Origin: Sulfuriflexus sp032250955
Lineage (GTDB): Bacteria; Pseudomonadota; Gammaproteobacteria; AKS1
Assembly (NCBI RefSeq): GCF_032250955.1
Contig: NZ_JAVVES010000017.1
Location: 1-46,124, forward strand
DNA: 46,124 nt
Direction: 5' to 3'
Shown: positions 16,232 to 24,473 of the stretch, piece by piece
How positions within the stretch are numbered: position 1 is the stretch's first letter
Layout: the number at the start of each line of letters is the position of its first letter
Program-made: the position numbers and the translations under genes
Notes under the pieces: model-generated
What the model saw: the letters and a program-made list of their open reading frames with translations, nothing else
Database searches by the model: none
Told to the model about the DNA's origin: nothing

Positions 16232-16271
16232 ATACTCAGTAATGATTGGCGAGAGTTGTCTATACTCAGTA
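16232..16271 (+). promoter_or_regulatory. Direct repeat and -10 element before the cyclase gene
   Basis: ATACTCAGTA occurs at 16232-16241 and again at 16262-16271, exactly 30 bases apart, which is about three helical turns and so the same DNA face. The second copy overlaps a TATACT -10-like sequence (16261-16266). This arrangement suits an operator, though no regulator was recognised. A TTGACA lies at 16226 but is too far from the -10 to act with it. Confidence 0.4.
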
Positions 16272-16276
16272 TCACC

Positions 16277-17782
16277 ATGGATATAGTGCTTACACGACAA
16301 TATGCCGGCGATCAGCCCAAATACCTGGCATATATCTATTTCGCCCTGACGGGGGTGATTCTCACCATCTACGGCACTTACCTGTCCCCTTACCTGTGGG
16401 CACCCGACTATATCTCGCTCTTTAGCTATGCCATCCCCTTCAGCCTGGTGGCGGTATTGAAATACATACTGCAACCCATACTGGTGGAGCGGGCAGAGGT
16501 TCTGCTGCGACCGCGTCGGCAGTTCTGGTTTGACCTCGGGCTCTATTGCCTCGCCAGTATGATTATTTTTGCCCTGTACGTTGTCTTTTATATGCAGCCA
16601 GCCGGCCTGGTGCTCAAGATGGTTATTGGTACGCTGGTTATCGGTTACTTCGCGAGCATTGATAATGCCCTGTGCAAGGAGCGTTACTGGTTTACCCATC
16701 AGGAACATGCAACCAGAAAAGATTTTCGCTTTTCGTCACTAGCAAACAAACTCAGCCTGTTTCTAACCATTACCCTGTTTATCGGCATGACCATTACCGG
16801 TCTGGTCGCCTATATCGATTTGGGGCCGCTGGCGCTGAAGTCAGACCTGGATGCAAGTGCAGTGATGCAGGTCTTTATTGTCGATATTTTCTTTGTCTTT
16901 GGCATAATCCTCGTATTAACCATGCGATTGATCCACTCCTATGCGGTAAACATGCAGCATATCTTTACGACCCAGCTTGATGTACTGCGCAATGTCCAGT
17001 CGGGAGATTACACCGGGTACGTGCCGGTTGTGACGCGTGATGAATTCGGCCTGATTGCGCGGCAGATAAATACCATGATTGACAGTTTGCGGGATAAGGA
17101 ACATCTGCGGCAGACGCTCGAGCGTATTGTCAGCCCCAGCATTATGGAAAAACTGCTAACCACTGATGACAAGACGCTCAAGTGCGGACAGCAATACGAT
17201 GTCGCCATATTGTTTTGTGACTTGCGCGAGTTTACAAGGTTCACTGAGCAATCCTCGGCAGAAGATGTGATCTTCTTCCTGAACGCTTACTTTTCACAAA
17301 TGGTAAACATCGTGAGTGCTAACCGGGGGATTATTAACAAGTTCATGGGTGATGCCGTTCTCGCGGTTTACGGGCTCGAGGAAAGTAAAACGAGCGTCGA
17401 GGATGCGGTGACTTCTGCCGGGACCATGCTGGAACATGCGAGAAATATCACAATGCCAGATGGTCAACACCTGGATATTGGCATAGGCATCCATTCCGGA
17501 CGTGTCGTGGCAGGTACGATTGGTTCGGAGGAGCGCTATGAATATACCTTTATTGGTGATGCCGTGAATACAGCGAGCCGGCTGGATGGCCTGACCAAGC
17601 GGCTGGGTTACAGCATTATTATTTCCAGAGATGCTCACGCTGCCCTTAACGAGACAAGCAAACAGTTATTTACTGATCTCGGCCTGCAGGTGGTGAGGGG
17701 CAAGGAAGACCCTGTGCATGTTTATGGTGCCAGCATACATAAACGGCCGGTTTCCAATGAAGAAAACCTTGAGGCCGGCTAG
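16277..17782 (+). CDS. Membrane adenylate cyclase, class III, with HAMP
   Basis: 501 residues from the ATG at 16277; the frame is open to a TTG at 16226, but that would cover the direct-repeat region. About five to six hydrophobic helices form the N-terminal half (residues 10-215). A HAMP segment follows (LRNVQSGDYTGYVPVVTRDEFGLIA), then the catalytic domain: AILFCDLREFTRFTE and NKFMGDAVLAVYG carry the two metal Asp, K of NKFMGD and T of YTFIGD are the adenine-selecting positions seen in ATP-using enzymes, and GDAVNTASRLDGL carries the transition-state Asn and Arg. It should therefore make cAMP. No good ribosome binding site precedes the ATG. It converges with an HD-GYP gene 11 bases away. 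Confidence 0.88.
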   Translation: MDIVLTRQYAGDQPKYLAYIYFALTGVILTIYGTYLSPYLWAPDYISLFSYAIPFSLVAVLKYILQPILVERAEVLLRPRRQFWFDLGLYCLASMIIFALYVVFYMQPAGLVLKMVIGTLVIGYFASIDNALCKERYWFTHQEHATRKDFRFSSLANKLSLFLTITLFIGMTITGLVAYIDLGPLALKSDLDASAVMQVFIVDIFFVFGIILVLTMRLIHSYAVNMQHIFTTQLDVLRNVQSGDYTGYVPVVTRDEFGLIARQINTMIDSLRDKEHLRQTLERIVSPSIMEKLLTTDDKTLKCGQQYDVAILFCDLREFTRFTEQSSAEDVIFFLNAYFSQMVNIVSANRGIINKFMGDAVLAVYGLEESKTSVEDAVTSAGTMLEHARNITMPDGQHLDIGIGIHSGRVVAGTIGSEERYEYTFIGDAVNTASRLDGLTKRLGYSIIISRDAHAALNETSKQLFTDLGLQVVRGKEDPVHVYGASIHKRPVSNEENLEAG

Positions 17783-17793
17783 ACGCAGAGCGC

Positions 17794-19035
17794 CTAAAAA
17801 ACCTGACCGACCACCCCGGCCTCGAGAGGCAGTTCACGGAGCAGGTAGGACTTGAGGTCGATACCATAGGCATCAGGTTCAAGTACCTTGTTGATTTCAT
17901 ATTTGCTGGAATATTCAATAGCGGTGTGCTGGGCGAGGTTAATGATCTTGGGTGGCATGTAGGCCTTCTTGTCGCTGTTACGCACCAGCATAAGCTTGGG
18001 TTGCAGACGCTGATCCAGTGAAACCGAGATCACTATGCCGACTTCACCATTGCCAAGTTCAACAACACTGCCAACAGGGTAGATGCCGAGACATTGAATA
18101 AAACTTTCAATCAGGCTGGCGTCGAACAGGTTGTCGCGCCAGTTATACATGTTTTTTAATGCCTCGGTGCTGCTTATGCAGTGCCGGTAGGTGTGGCTGG
18201 AGGTTACCGAATCATAGACATCAATCATGCCGACTATACGCGAGTAATAGTCGATGTCTTTTTCAAATAGTCCCTTCGGATAGCCCTGACCGTTGCTGCG
18301 CTCATGGTGGGCCAACGCAATACTGATGGTGGATGGCGGGATGGCCGTGCTGTTACGGAGTATGTCGGCACCGTGAGTGGTGTGCGTCTGCATGAGCAGC
18401 GCCTCTTCCTTACTAAGCAACCCTTCTTTGCGCATGATATTGGTTGAGACACGTATTTCCCCGACATCGTGCAATAACCCGCCCATGCCGAGTTCGGTTA
18501 GTTCATGAGCCGGCAGCCCCAGATAACGGCCAAAGGCCAGGCACAGCGTACAGACATTGATGCTGTGGGCGACGGAATACTCATCATGGTCGCGCAGGTT
18601 ACTCAATAAGACGAGGGCGTCGGGATTTCGCAGGATGCTTGCGACCATGCCGGCAACCATCTTCTGGACCTGTTTGCCGTCGATGCCTTTGCCGGCGCGT
18701 ATATCACGGAACATTTTTTCCATATAGGTAGTGGCTTCATTGCGTAGCTCGCGGGCGGGGCGAATCTCATCTTCAAATTTGCGGATATAGGGGCGTTGCG
18801 CGGAGTCTGCTGCCGCTGCATTTTCACTCAGCGGGCGGTGGGCTCCTTTGCCCGCGCTTGCCGCACGTTCAGGATCGATATAGACAAACTCGCAGAGCTC
18901 TTTTAACTCACTCAGCTCGGTATCAGAATTAATCAGGAAACCCTGAAACAGGAAAGGCGACTCAAGCCAGGGGCGATCCAGATCACAGACATACATGCCG
19001 GTTTTTAATTCACTAATGTCTATCTTCTGTCTCAT
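17794..19035 (-). CDS. HD-GYP c-di-GMP phosphodiesterase with DUF3391 domain
   Basis: 413 residues. The N-terminal DUF3391 domain (about 1-130) includes ISELKTGMYVCDLDRPWLESPFL. The HD-GYP domain (about 150-330) shows HSINVCTLCLAFGR, LLHDVGEIRV, HTTHGADILR, and the GYP block HHERSNGQGYPKGL. HD-GYP enzymes hydrolyse c-di-GMP to GMP and favour motility. The HD motif is followed by Gly-Glu where most family members have Gly-Lys, a small deviation. The metal-binding His and Asp are present. It lies tail to tail with the adenylate cyclase gene, so both second-messenger genes share the junction. Confidence 0.92.
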   Translation of the reverse strand: MRQKIDISELKTGMYVCDLDRPWLESPFLFQGFLINSDTELSELKELCEFVYIDPERAASAGKGAHRPLSENAAAADSAQRPYIRKFEDEIRPARELRNEATTYMEKMFRDIRAGKGIDGKQVQKMVAGMVASILRNPDALVLLSNLRDHDEYSVAHSINVCTLCLAFGRYLGLPAHELTELGMGGLLHDVGEIRVSTNIMRKEGLLSKEEALLMQTHTTHGADILRNSTAIPPSTISIALAHHERSNGQGYPKGLFEKDIDYYSRIVGMIDVYDSVTSSHTYRHCISSTEALKNMYNWRDNLFDASLIESFIQCLGIYPVGSVVELGNGEVGIVISVSLDQRLQPKLMLVRNSDKKAYMPPKIINLAQHTAIEYSSKYEINKVLEPDAYGIDLKSYLLRELPLEAGVVGQVF

Positions 19036-19217
19036 GAGGCAAGGTTATTTAATCTGGCTGCTTACCCATACTATTTAGCACTGTCCGGGAATGAATGCCA
19101 GTAATAACAGGATGTTAATCCGGGAAATGAGCACTGTTACTCGTTTTCAATGCAAGTTGTTTCCTCCGGTTATTGCCGCGGGGGCGAGGTATTTTTTCAT
19201 GCGGTCCGGGCATATTG

Positions 19218-19820
19218 TCAGCGTGTCAGGATATTCATGGCCGCATTGATCTTTTGCAGGGTCGAACTGTCACCACCGCGATCAGGGTGGTGTTGCATGG
19301 CGAGGCGACGGAAACGTTGCTTGATGTCGGTATCGCTGACCGGGTCAGCGAGCTCGAGTACGGCCAGTGCCTCGCGACGGCATTCATTATTATGGAAGCG
19401 CAGCCAGAACCGCCCGAGCATCTCCTGTACATCACTGGCGGAGAATTTTTCCAGTTGGGTGATATCGAGGTAAAACTCGCGTAGTGGCTCTGCCGCAGCG
19501 GTGAGGGATTGTACACTTTCCCGCCATTCAGACAGGCATATACGCAAGGCAGAGATTTCCAGGCAGGCTAGTTGTTGTTCATGCAGCAGGTCGCGAAGCC
19601 GGTACAGTGCATGGAAGAGCAAAAAATGCCGACAGAACAGGGCATGTTCACTTTGCCAGGCCCTGCGGTCAAAATCACTCTCGCCACGTTCAGCGAGAAG
19701 GTTGAACAGCTCGTATTCACTCAGCCCGAGAGGGTGGGTGCGGAGTATGTCCAGTAGCAGGGCGTGGAATTCATCCTGCAATCCGGCTGCCGCAGCGTAT
19801 TGTGATGATAGCCCGGACAT
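19218..19820 (-). CDS. DnaJ-related protein with C-terminal J domain
   Basis: 200 residues from the ATG at 19820; the frame remains open to a TTG at 19853 and neither start has a strong ribosome binding site. The N-terminal two thirds (LQDEFHALLLDILRTHPLGLSEYELFNLL and onward) matches the N-terminal domain of DnaJ-related proteins. The C-terminus is a J domain: DTDIKQRFRRLAMQHHPDRGGD with the HPD triad that stimulates Hsp70. It should act as a specialised co-chaperone of DnaK in the cytosol. The 180 bases between it and the HD-GYP gene hold nothing I recognise. Confidence 0.85.
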   Translation of the reverse strand: MSGLSSQYAAAAGLQDEFHALLLDILRTHPLGLSEYELFNLLAERGESDFDRRAWQSEHALFCRHFLLFHALYRLRDLLHEQQLACLEISALRICLSEWRESVQSLTAAAEPLREFYLDITQLEKFSASDVQEMLGRFWLRFHNNECRREALAVLELADPVSDTDIKQRFRRLAMQHHPDRGGDSSTLQKINAAMNILTR

Positions 19821-20119
19821 GGTGTGGCTCGTTACCGGTCGCCATGGCGACAAGGTTTGCCGTAGCCGGCCGGGATGTTAAGGCGGATGGTGCCGGGATA
19901 TTGATTGTTCACGGTTTTAGCATCCCCCTGCCTGGCGCGCATGATTTGCCCGTAGCGTGGTTGGTTATTGAAACAATCATGCTACAGATGCCGGCGACGG
20001 GCTGCAAATTTCCGCCAGCAGGGGGGGAACCTTTTAACTACATTGATTACCGGCAGTGGCTTTTTTCCTGTCTGCTGTAATACAGTGGCATTCAGAACAC
20101 ATTATCAACAGGAGGCGGG

Positions 20120-21019
20120 ATGCGTCTGGGCATTGATCTCGGGGGCACAAAAATAGAAATTATCGCCCTGGGTGATGAGGGTCAGACGTGCCTGCGCCGG
20201 CGGGTCGCGACGCCCGGGGGCGACTATGCAGCCACGCTCGAGAGCATGGTGCAACTGGTGCGCGAGGCCGAACAGACCCTCGGCGTGCAGGGCAGTGTCG
20301 GCGTCGGGATACCCGGGGCGTTATCGGCCCACAGCGGACGGGTCAAAAACGCCAATTCCACCTGCCTGAATGGCCGGCCACTGCGGGCTGATCTTGAAGC
20401 CGCCTTGCAACGCGAGGTGCGGCTTGCCAATGATGCAAATTGTTTCGCCCTCTCCGAAGCCACCGACGGGGCGGCGGCCGGGGCGAAAACCGTGTTCGGC
20501 GTGATCCTGGGAACAGGCACCGGCGGTGGTCTGGTCGTGAATGGTGAGTCGCTGCAAGGCGCGAATGCCATTGCCGGTGAGTGGGGTCACAATCCCCTGC
20601 CGTGGCCCGAGCCCGATGAGCTACCCGGCCCGGCCTGTTACTGTGGCCGACAGGGCTGTATCGAAACCTTTCTTTCCGGGCCGGGTTGCCTGCAGCGGCA
20701 CAGGGAACAGAGCGGCCAGACTATAGAGAGTGTCGAGAGCCTCGTCGATGCCGCGGCGAAGGGAGATCAGGCGTGTGCAATGAGCATGATCAGGTATAAG
20801 CATCGCCTGGCAAGATCCCTGGCCCATGTGATCAATATCTTCGACCCCGAGGTGATTGTGCTGGGGGGCGGGCTGTCGAATATAGAGAGTCTTTACGATG
20901 AGGTGCCGGCGATATGGCCGGAGTGGGTCTTCTCTGATGAGGTGGTCACCGCGTTACGGCCCGCCAGGTTCGGTGATTCAAGCGGTGTACGCGGGGCTGC
21001 CTGGCTCTGGCCCGCCTGA
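20120..21019 (+). CDS. mak: ROK-family fructokinase, Mak type
   Basis: 299 residues. It opens with MRLGIDLGGTKIEIIALGD, the ATP-binding phosphate-1 motif, and contains VKNANSTCLNGRPL, LANDANCFALSEATDGAAAGA and AGEWGHNPLPW. CYCGRQGCIETFLSG is the ROK zinc motif. It ends SSGVRGAAWLWP, almost identical to E. coli Mak (YajF), which phosphorylates fructose at C6 and also mannose. The ATG has AGGAGGCGG, a near-ideal ribosome binding site. The 266 bases upstream (20119 back to 19821) hold no gene I can support. It converges with ycgN at a 2-base gap. Confidence 0.9.
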   Translation: MRLGIDLGGTKIEIIALGDEGQTCLRRRVATPGGDYAATLESMVQLVREAEQTLGVQGSVGVGIPGALSAHSGRVKNANSTCLNGRPLRADLEAALQREVRLANDANCFALSEATDGAAAGAKTVFGVILGTGTGGGLVVNGESLQGANAIAGEWGHNPLPWPEPDELPGPACYCGRQGCIETFLSGPGCLQRHREQSGQTIESVESLVDAAAKGDQACAMSMIRYKHRLARSLAHVINIFDPEVIVLGGGLSNIESLYDEVPAIWPEWVFSDEVVTALRPARFGDSSGVRGAAWLWPA

Positions 21020-21021
21020 GC

Positions 21022-21462
21022 CTAATCCTCTGGCCAGTCCAGTAAATAATCCTCGAGGTTCTCCTCATCGACCCGGATCTCGGAGATCACCCTGTCCCGG
21101 ACAGACATGCCGGCGTCATGCACGGATTCAGGATCACCGCTGAGCAGCGGGTGCCAGTCGGGCAGGCCGCGACCCTCTGCAAGCCGTCGGTAGGCGCAGC
21201 TCGTCGGCAGGGCACTGGCACCGGCCAGTTGTGTCGGTTCGAGGACTATACAGTCGGGCACATACCGCAGTCGTTGCGGATAGTGTGTGCAACGACAAGC
21301 ATGGGTATCGAGCAGGCGGCAACTGACACTGGTAAAGAAGACCGCGCCGGAGTCTTCGTCTTCGAGCTTGTGCAGGCAGCAGCGCCCGCAGCCGTCACAC
21401 AACGACTCCCATTCAGCCTCGGTCATCTCGGCCAGGGTTTTGTTTTCCCAGAAGCGATCCAT
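21022..21462 (-). CDS. ycgN: YcgN family cysteine cluster protein
   Basis: 146 residues. The YcgN/UPF0260 pattern is FWENKTLAEMTEAEWESLCDGCGRCCLHK, VSCRLLDTHACRCTHYP and LPTSCAYRRLAEGRGLPDWHPL. The many cysteines suggest a metal or Fe-S centre; the biochemical role is not known. It is cytoplasmic with no signal peptide. It diverges from the Mug-like gene, with 64 bases between the two start codons. In many gammaproteobacteria this gene is near DNA-repair or cell-division genes, but here no functional link is visible. Confidence 0.92.
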   Translation of the reverse strand: MDRFWENKTLAEMTEAEWESLCDGCGRCCLHKLEDEDSGAVFFTSVSCRLLDTHACRCTHYPQRLRYVPDCIVLEPTQLAGASALPTSCAYRRLAEGRGLPDWHPLLSGDPESVHDAGMSVRDRVISEIRVDEENLEDYLLDWPED

Positions 21463-21526
21463 AGCGGGGCGGATAGTAACGTATTTGCGGTAAGGGGTCT
21501 TGCCCGGAATGCGTTATGATAAGCCC

Positions 21527-22087
21527 ATGGATAAATTACCGGATTACCTGGAGGAAGGCCTCGATATCATTTCTATCGGCAGCAATCCCTCGCCCTATTC
21601 GATCAAGGTGCAGTATTACTACGGCAACCCGCAAAATCGGTTCTGGAAGGCACTGAACGGTGCCGGCCTGGTCGATGAATTGCTTGAACCCGGCCGACCG
21701 GCCCTGCAACGCCTGTTAAAGGTCTATCGCATCGGCTTTACCGATGTCGTCAAGCCGCCAACGCCGGGCGTGGCGCAATTACGCGCCGCCGATTACAGGA
21801 AGTGGGCGCCGATCCTGAAGAACAAGCTACTACGCTATCAGCCGCGTATTTGCTGGTTCCACGGCAAGGTGGCTTACCGCAATTACCTGCGGTACACCGG
21901 TGAAACCGCGCTGGAGATTGACTGGGGCCTGCAGCCGCATATGATAGGTAAATCGAGGGTGTTTGTGACGCCCAACCCGAGCCCGGCCAATGCCGGTTTT
22001 TCGCTCAATGATTTGATTGCCTGGTACAAAAAACTAAAACAATTACGCGACCGGCTGAAAAAAGCGCCGGCGGGGAAGAAGACATGA
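21527..22087 (+). CDS. Mug/TDG-like mismatch-specific DNA glycosylase
   Basis: 186 residues from the ATG at 21527. The frame stays open upstream to an ATG at 21509, which has AAGGGG about 12 bases ahead of it, so the start is not certain; the shorter form begins MDKLPDYLEEGLDIISIG as in relatives. The uracil-DNA glycosylase fold is shown by SIGSNPSPYSI, the GNPQNRFWKALNGAG motif (compare HPANRFWK of Mug) and the C-terminal VTPNPSPANAGFS loop that inserts into DNA. The enzyme removes uracil or thymine mispaired with guanine. Its stop overlaps the dgkA start by four bases. Confidence 0.85.
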   Translation: MDKLPDYLEEGLDIISIGSNPSPYSIKVQYYYGNPQNRFWKALNGAGLVDELLEPGRPALQRLLKVYRIGFTDVVKPPTPGVAQLRAADYRKWAPILKNKLLRYQPRICWFHGKVAYRNYLRYTGETALEIDWGLQPHMIGKSRVFVTPNPSPANAGFSLNDLIAWYKKLKQLRDRLKKAPAGKKT

Positions 22088-22464
22088 CCAAGCCCGCAGT
22101 AAACGCAGTTACTCGTCTGATCAAGGCAACCGGTTATTCTCTTGCCGGTTTGCGCGCCGCCTACCGGCATGAACAGGCCTTTCGCCAGGAGAGCTGGTTA
22201 TTGGTCATCCTCGCGCCGCTGGCCTTTTACCTGTCTGCCGAGAATATGGAACGTGCTTTGCTGATCGGTTCCTGGCTGCTGGTCATGATCATTGAATTAT
22301 TGAACTCGGCCATCGAGGCCACCGTGGATCGCATGGGTGACGAGTGGCATGAACTGGCCGGACAGGCCAAGGATATCGCCTCGGCCGCGGTGATGCTGGC
22401 CTTGTTGTTAGCGGCGCTGATATGGTATTTGCTCGTGGTAACGAAGTTCTTTCCCTTCACCTGA
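22084..22464 (+). CDS. dgkA: Diacylglycerol kinase DgkA
   Basis: 126 residues with three transmembrane helices. The family signature is ELLNSAIEATVDRMGDEWHELAGQAKDIASAAV, preceded by GYSLAGLRAAYRHEQAFRQE, the surface helix. DgkA recycles diacylglycerol from membrane-derived oligosaccharide synthesis into phosphatidic acid at the inner membrane. Its ATG overlaps the preceding stop (ATGA), so expression is coupled to the glycosylase gene. The next gene begins about 190 bases later behind a Pho box. The protein is of usual length and no key residue is missing. Confidence 0.95.
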   Translation: MTKPAVNAVTRLIKATGYSLAGLRAAYRHEQAFRQESWLLVILAPLAFYLSAENMERALLIGSWLLVMIIELLNSAIEATVDRMGDEWHELAGQAKDIASAAVMLALLLAALIWYLLVVTKFFPFT

Positions 22465-22547
22465 AGACCCATAGTGCTCCTGACCGGCTCGTGAGCGCTG
22501 CCCGGTTTGCCGCGTGCACCTGTTATGTACGAGGCAATTTCAAAATC

Positions 22548-22580
22548 TTGTCATATTCCTGACACCTGTTTGTCATCGGC
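22548..22580 (+). promoter_or_regulatory. Pho box (three 11-bp units) before the EAL-CBS-GGDEF gene
   Basis: Three consecutive 11-base units are in phase: TTGTCATATTC, CTGACACCTGT, TTGTCATCGGC. The first 18 bases differ at one position only from the Pho box upstream of pstC (32484-32501). PhoB binds 11-base repeats with a CTGTCAT-type core, so this is a strong PhoB site. It ends 75 bases before the start codon chosen at 22656. A clear -10 was not found; ATAATT at 22605 is a candidate. Confidence 0.7.
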
Positions 22581-22655
22581 GGCGTGGATCATGGTGCCCA
22601 CAAAATAATTACGAGATTTCTTGCCATGACAGCTATCACCACGAAGGGGCCGTGC

Positions 22656-24473
22656 ATGGATGCGGAGCAGCAGGATGCTGACTGGATAAACCTGGTTTTT
22701 CTGGACATCCTGGAAACAGAATCCCTGAACCCGTTATACCAGCCTATTGTGGATCTGAATCGCCATACTATCTATGGTTATGAATCTCTGATCAGAGGGC
22801 CTTCCGACAGCGTCTTGCACAGCCCGGTGACGTTATTTGATATGGCGATACGGGAAGGCAAACTGAACGAGCTGGATATTCTCTGCCGGAAGATCGGTAT
22901 CAAGGGCTTTCAGTCCAAACATTTGCCAGGCAAGTTATTCCTTAACGCCATCCCACAAAGCCTGCTGGGTCCGCATCATCGTTCCGGTCTGACACTGGAA
23001 ATCCTTAACCGTATCGGCATCAGACCGGAGAATGTGGTTATTGAGTTGACCGAGCAATATCCCTTGTACGATTTTGATGTCATGCGTAAGGCAATAGATC
23101 ATTACAGGTCAATGGGGTTTGAAATTGCCATTGATGATTTAGGTGCCGGTTATTCAGGGCTGCGCACCTGGTCCGAGCTGCGCCCTGATTATGTCAAGGT
23201 GGACAGGCACTTTATCCAGAACATCAATGAAGACAGGATTAAGCAATCCTTTCTGCGTTCAATTGTGGATATTGCCCAGGGACTTGACTGCAGGGTTATA
23301 GCAGAAGGAATAGAAACACAGGATGAATGTCGAACGATTTCGGCTATGGGGATCCCTTTCGGCCAGGGTTATTATTTCGCGCGCCCTGCCGCATCGCCGC
23401 CATATGCGATTTCAGGGGATTTGTTCCAGTGTGCATCGTCGCGTGACTGCAAAAAACAGCTTAATCGCACAGCAGAAAGCGTGGCGGATCTACTGGTAGA
23501 AACGATATGCATACAACCTGATATGAAATTAAATACAGCTCATCAGCTATTTCATGAAGATAAGTCGCTGACAGCGATCCCGGTAGTAGATGCTAATCGC
23601 GTCCCGCTAGGACTGCTTCGGCGAAACCAGTTATTAACGATGTTTTCTATACAATACGGGCGTTCTTTATATGAAAGCACATTGGTTGTTGATGTTGTCG
23701 AGAAATCAGTAATCATAGTCGATAAGGAATGGAGTATAGAACAGGTCAGTAAGCTCATTACCGATAGCATGAAGTCGCAGCTTGAGGCTGACTTCATTAT
23801 CGTCGAGGGCGGTGAGTATAAAGGTCTTGGCAAGGTTCTGGATCTGTTGCGCAAAATAACAGAACTGCAAATCCGTAACGCACGCTACGCCAATCCCTTG
23901 ACGCTGTTGCCGGGGAACGTCCCCATTTATGAGAAACTCGATGAATTGACGACAAGCCGAAGGAATTTTGCAGTAGCTTATTGTGATATTGATAATTTTA
24001 AACCCTATAACGATGCGTATGGTTACGGCAAGGGTGATCAGGTAATTAAATTGATTGCCGATATTCTTTCTCAGTATGCTGAGGTGGCGGTGGATTTCAT
24101 CGGGCATGTTGGTGGTGATGATTTTATAGCCATATTTCTGAGTGATGACTGGCTTGAGCGCTGTAATAGTGTTTTGCGGGGCTTTGAGAGTGAGGTGCTA
24201 AGGTTTTATAACCATGCTGACAATGAGCAGGGTGGTATATTTTCCGAATCACGCGAAGGGGATGAAAAATTTTATCCGATTATGAGTCTGTCGATAGGCG
24301 TTATTACCATAGATCAGAAGCAACCCCTTTCCCATGCCGAAATTGCTGAACTTGCCAGTCATGCCAAGCATCATGCCAAGAGTATAAGTGGCAATAGTCT
24401 GTTTATTGAGCGTCGTGTCCGGAAAGGATTCCCTGCACCATTCAGGGCACCGGGACAGATAGGGTTTTCATGA
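22656..24473 (+). CDS. EAL-CBS-CBS-GGDEF c-di-GMP enzyme
   Basis: 605 residues from the ATG at 22656, which has GAAGGGG 8 bases upstream; a GTG at 22584 is in frame but only 4 bases from the Pho box. The EAL domain (about 10-255) keeps ESLIRGP, VVIELTEQY, IDDLGAGYSGL, VKVDR, VIAEGIET and GQGYYFARP, so the catalytic residues are there even though the first motif reads ESL. Two CBS domains (about 270-395) follow, then a GGDEF domain with GHVGGDDFIAIF; I see no RxxD inhibitory site. The protein could both make and break c-di-GMP, with CBS binding a nucleotide. It has no membrane segment. It overlaps the chemoreceptor gene by four bases. Confidence 0.9.
   Translation: MDAEQQDADWINLVFLDILETESLNPLYQPIVDLNRHTIYGYESLIRGPSDSVLHSPVTLFDMAIREGKLNELDILCRKIGIKGFQSKHLPGKLFLNAIPQSLLGPHHRSGLTLEILNRIGIRPENVVIELTEQYPLYDFDVMRKAIDHYRSMGFEIAIDDLGAGYSGLRTWSELRPDYVKVDRHFIQNINEDRIKQSFLRSIVDIAQGLDCRVIAEGIETQDECRTISAMGIPFGQGYYFARPAASPPYAISGDLFQCASSRDCKKQLNRTAESVADLLVETICIQPDMKLNTAHQLFHEDKSLTAIPVVDANRVPLGLLRRNQLLTMFSIQYGRSLYESTLVVDVVEKSVIIVDKEWSIEQVSKLITDSMKSQLEADFIIVEGGEYKGLGKVLDLLRKITELQIRNARYANPLTLLPGNVPIYEKLDELTTSRRNFAVAYCDIDNFKPYNDAYGYGKGDQVIKLIADILSQYAEVAVDFIGHVGGDDFIAIFLSDDWLERCNSVLRGFESEVLRFYNHADNEQGGIFSESREGDEKFYPIMSLSIGVITIDQKQPLSHAEIAELASHAKHHAKSISGNSLFIERRVRKGFPAPFRAPGQIGFS

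Noticed and set aside
15716..16708. 330-codon minus-strand frame opposite the rhodanese and cyclase genes
   Set aside because: Its composition is that of an antisense shadow and it crosses the promoter region of the cyclase.
19802..20080. 92-codon plus-strand frame before mak
   Set aside because: No ribosome binding site, no family pattern and it overlaps the DnaJ-related gene start; left as unassigned intergenic DNA.
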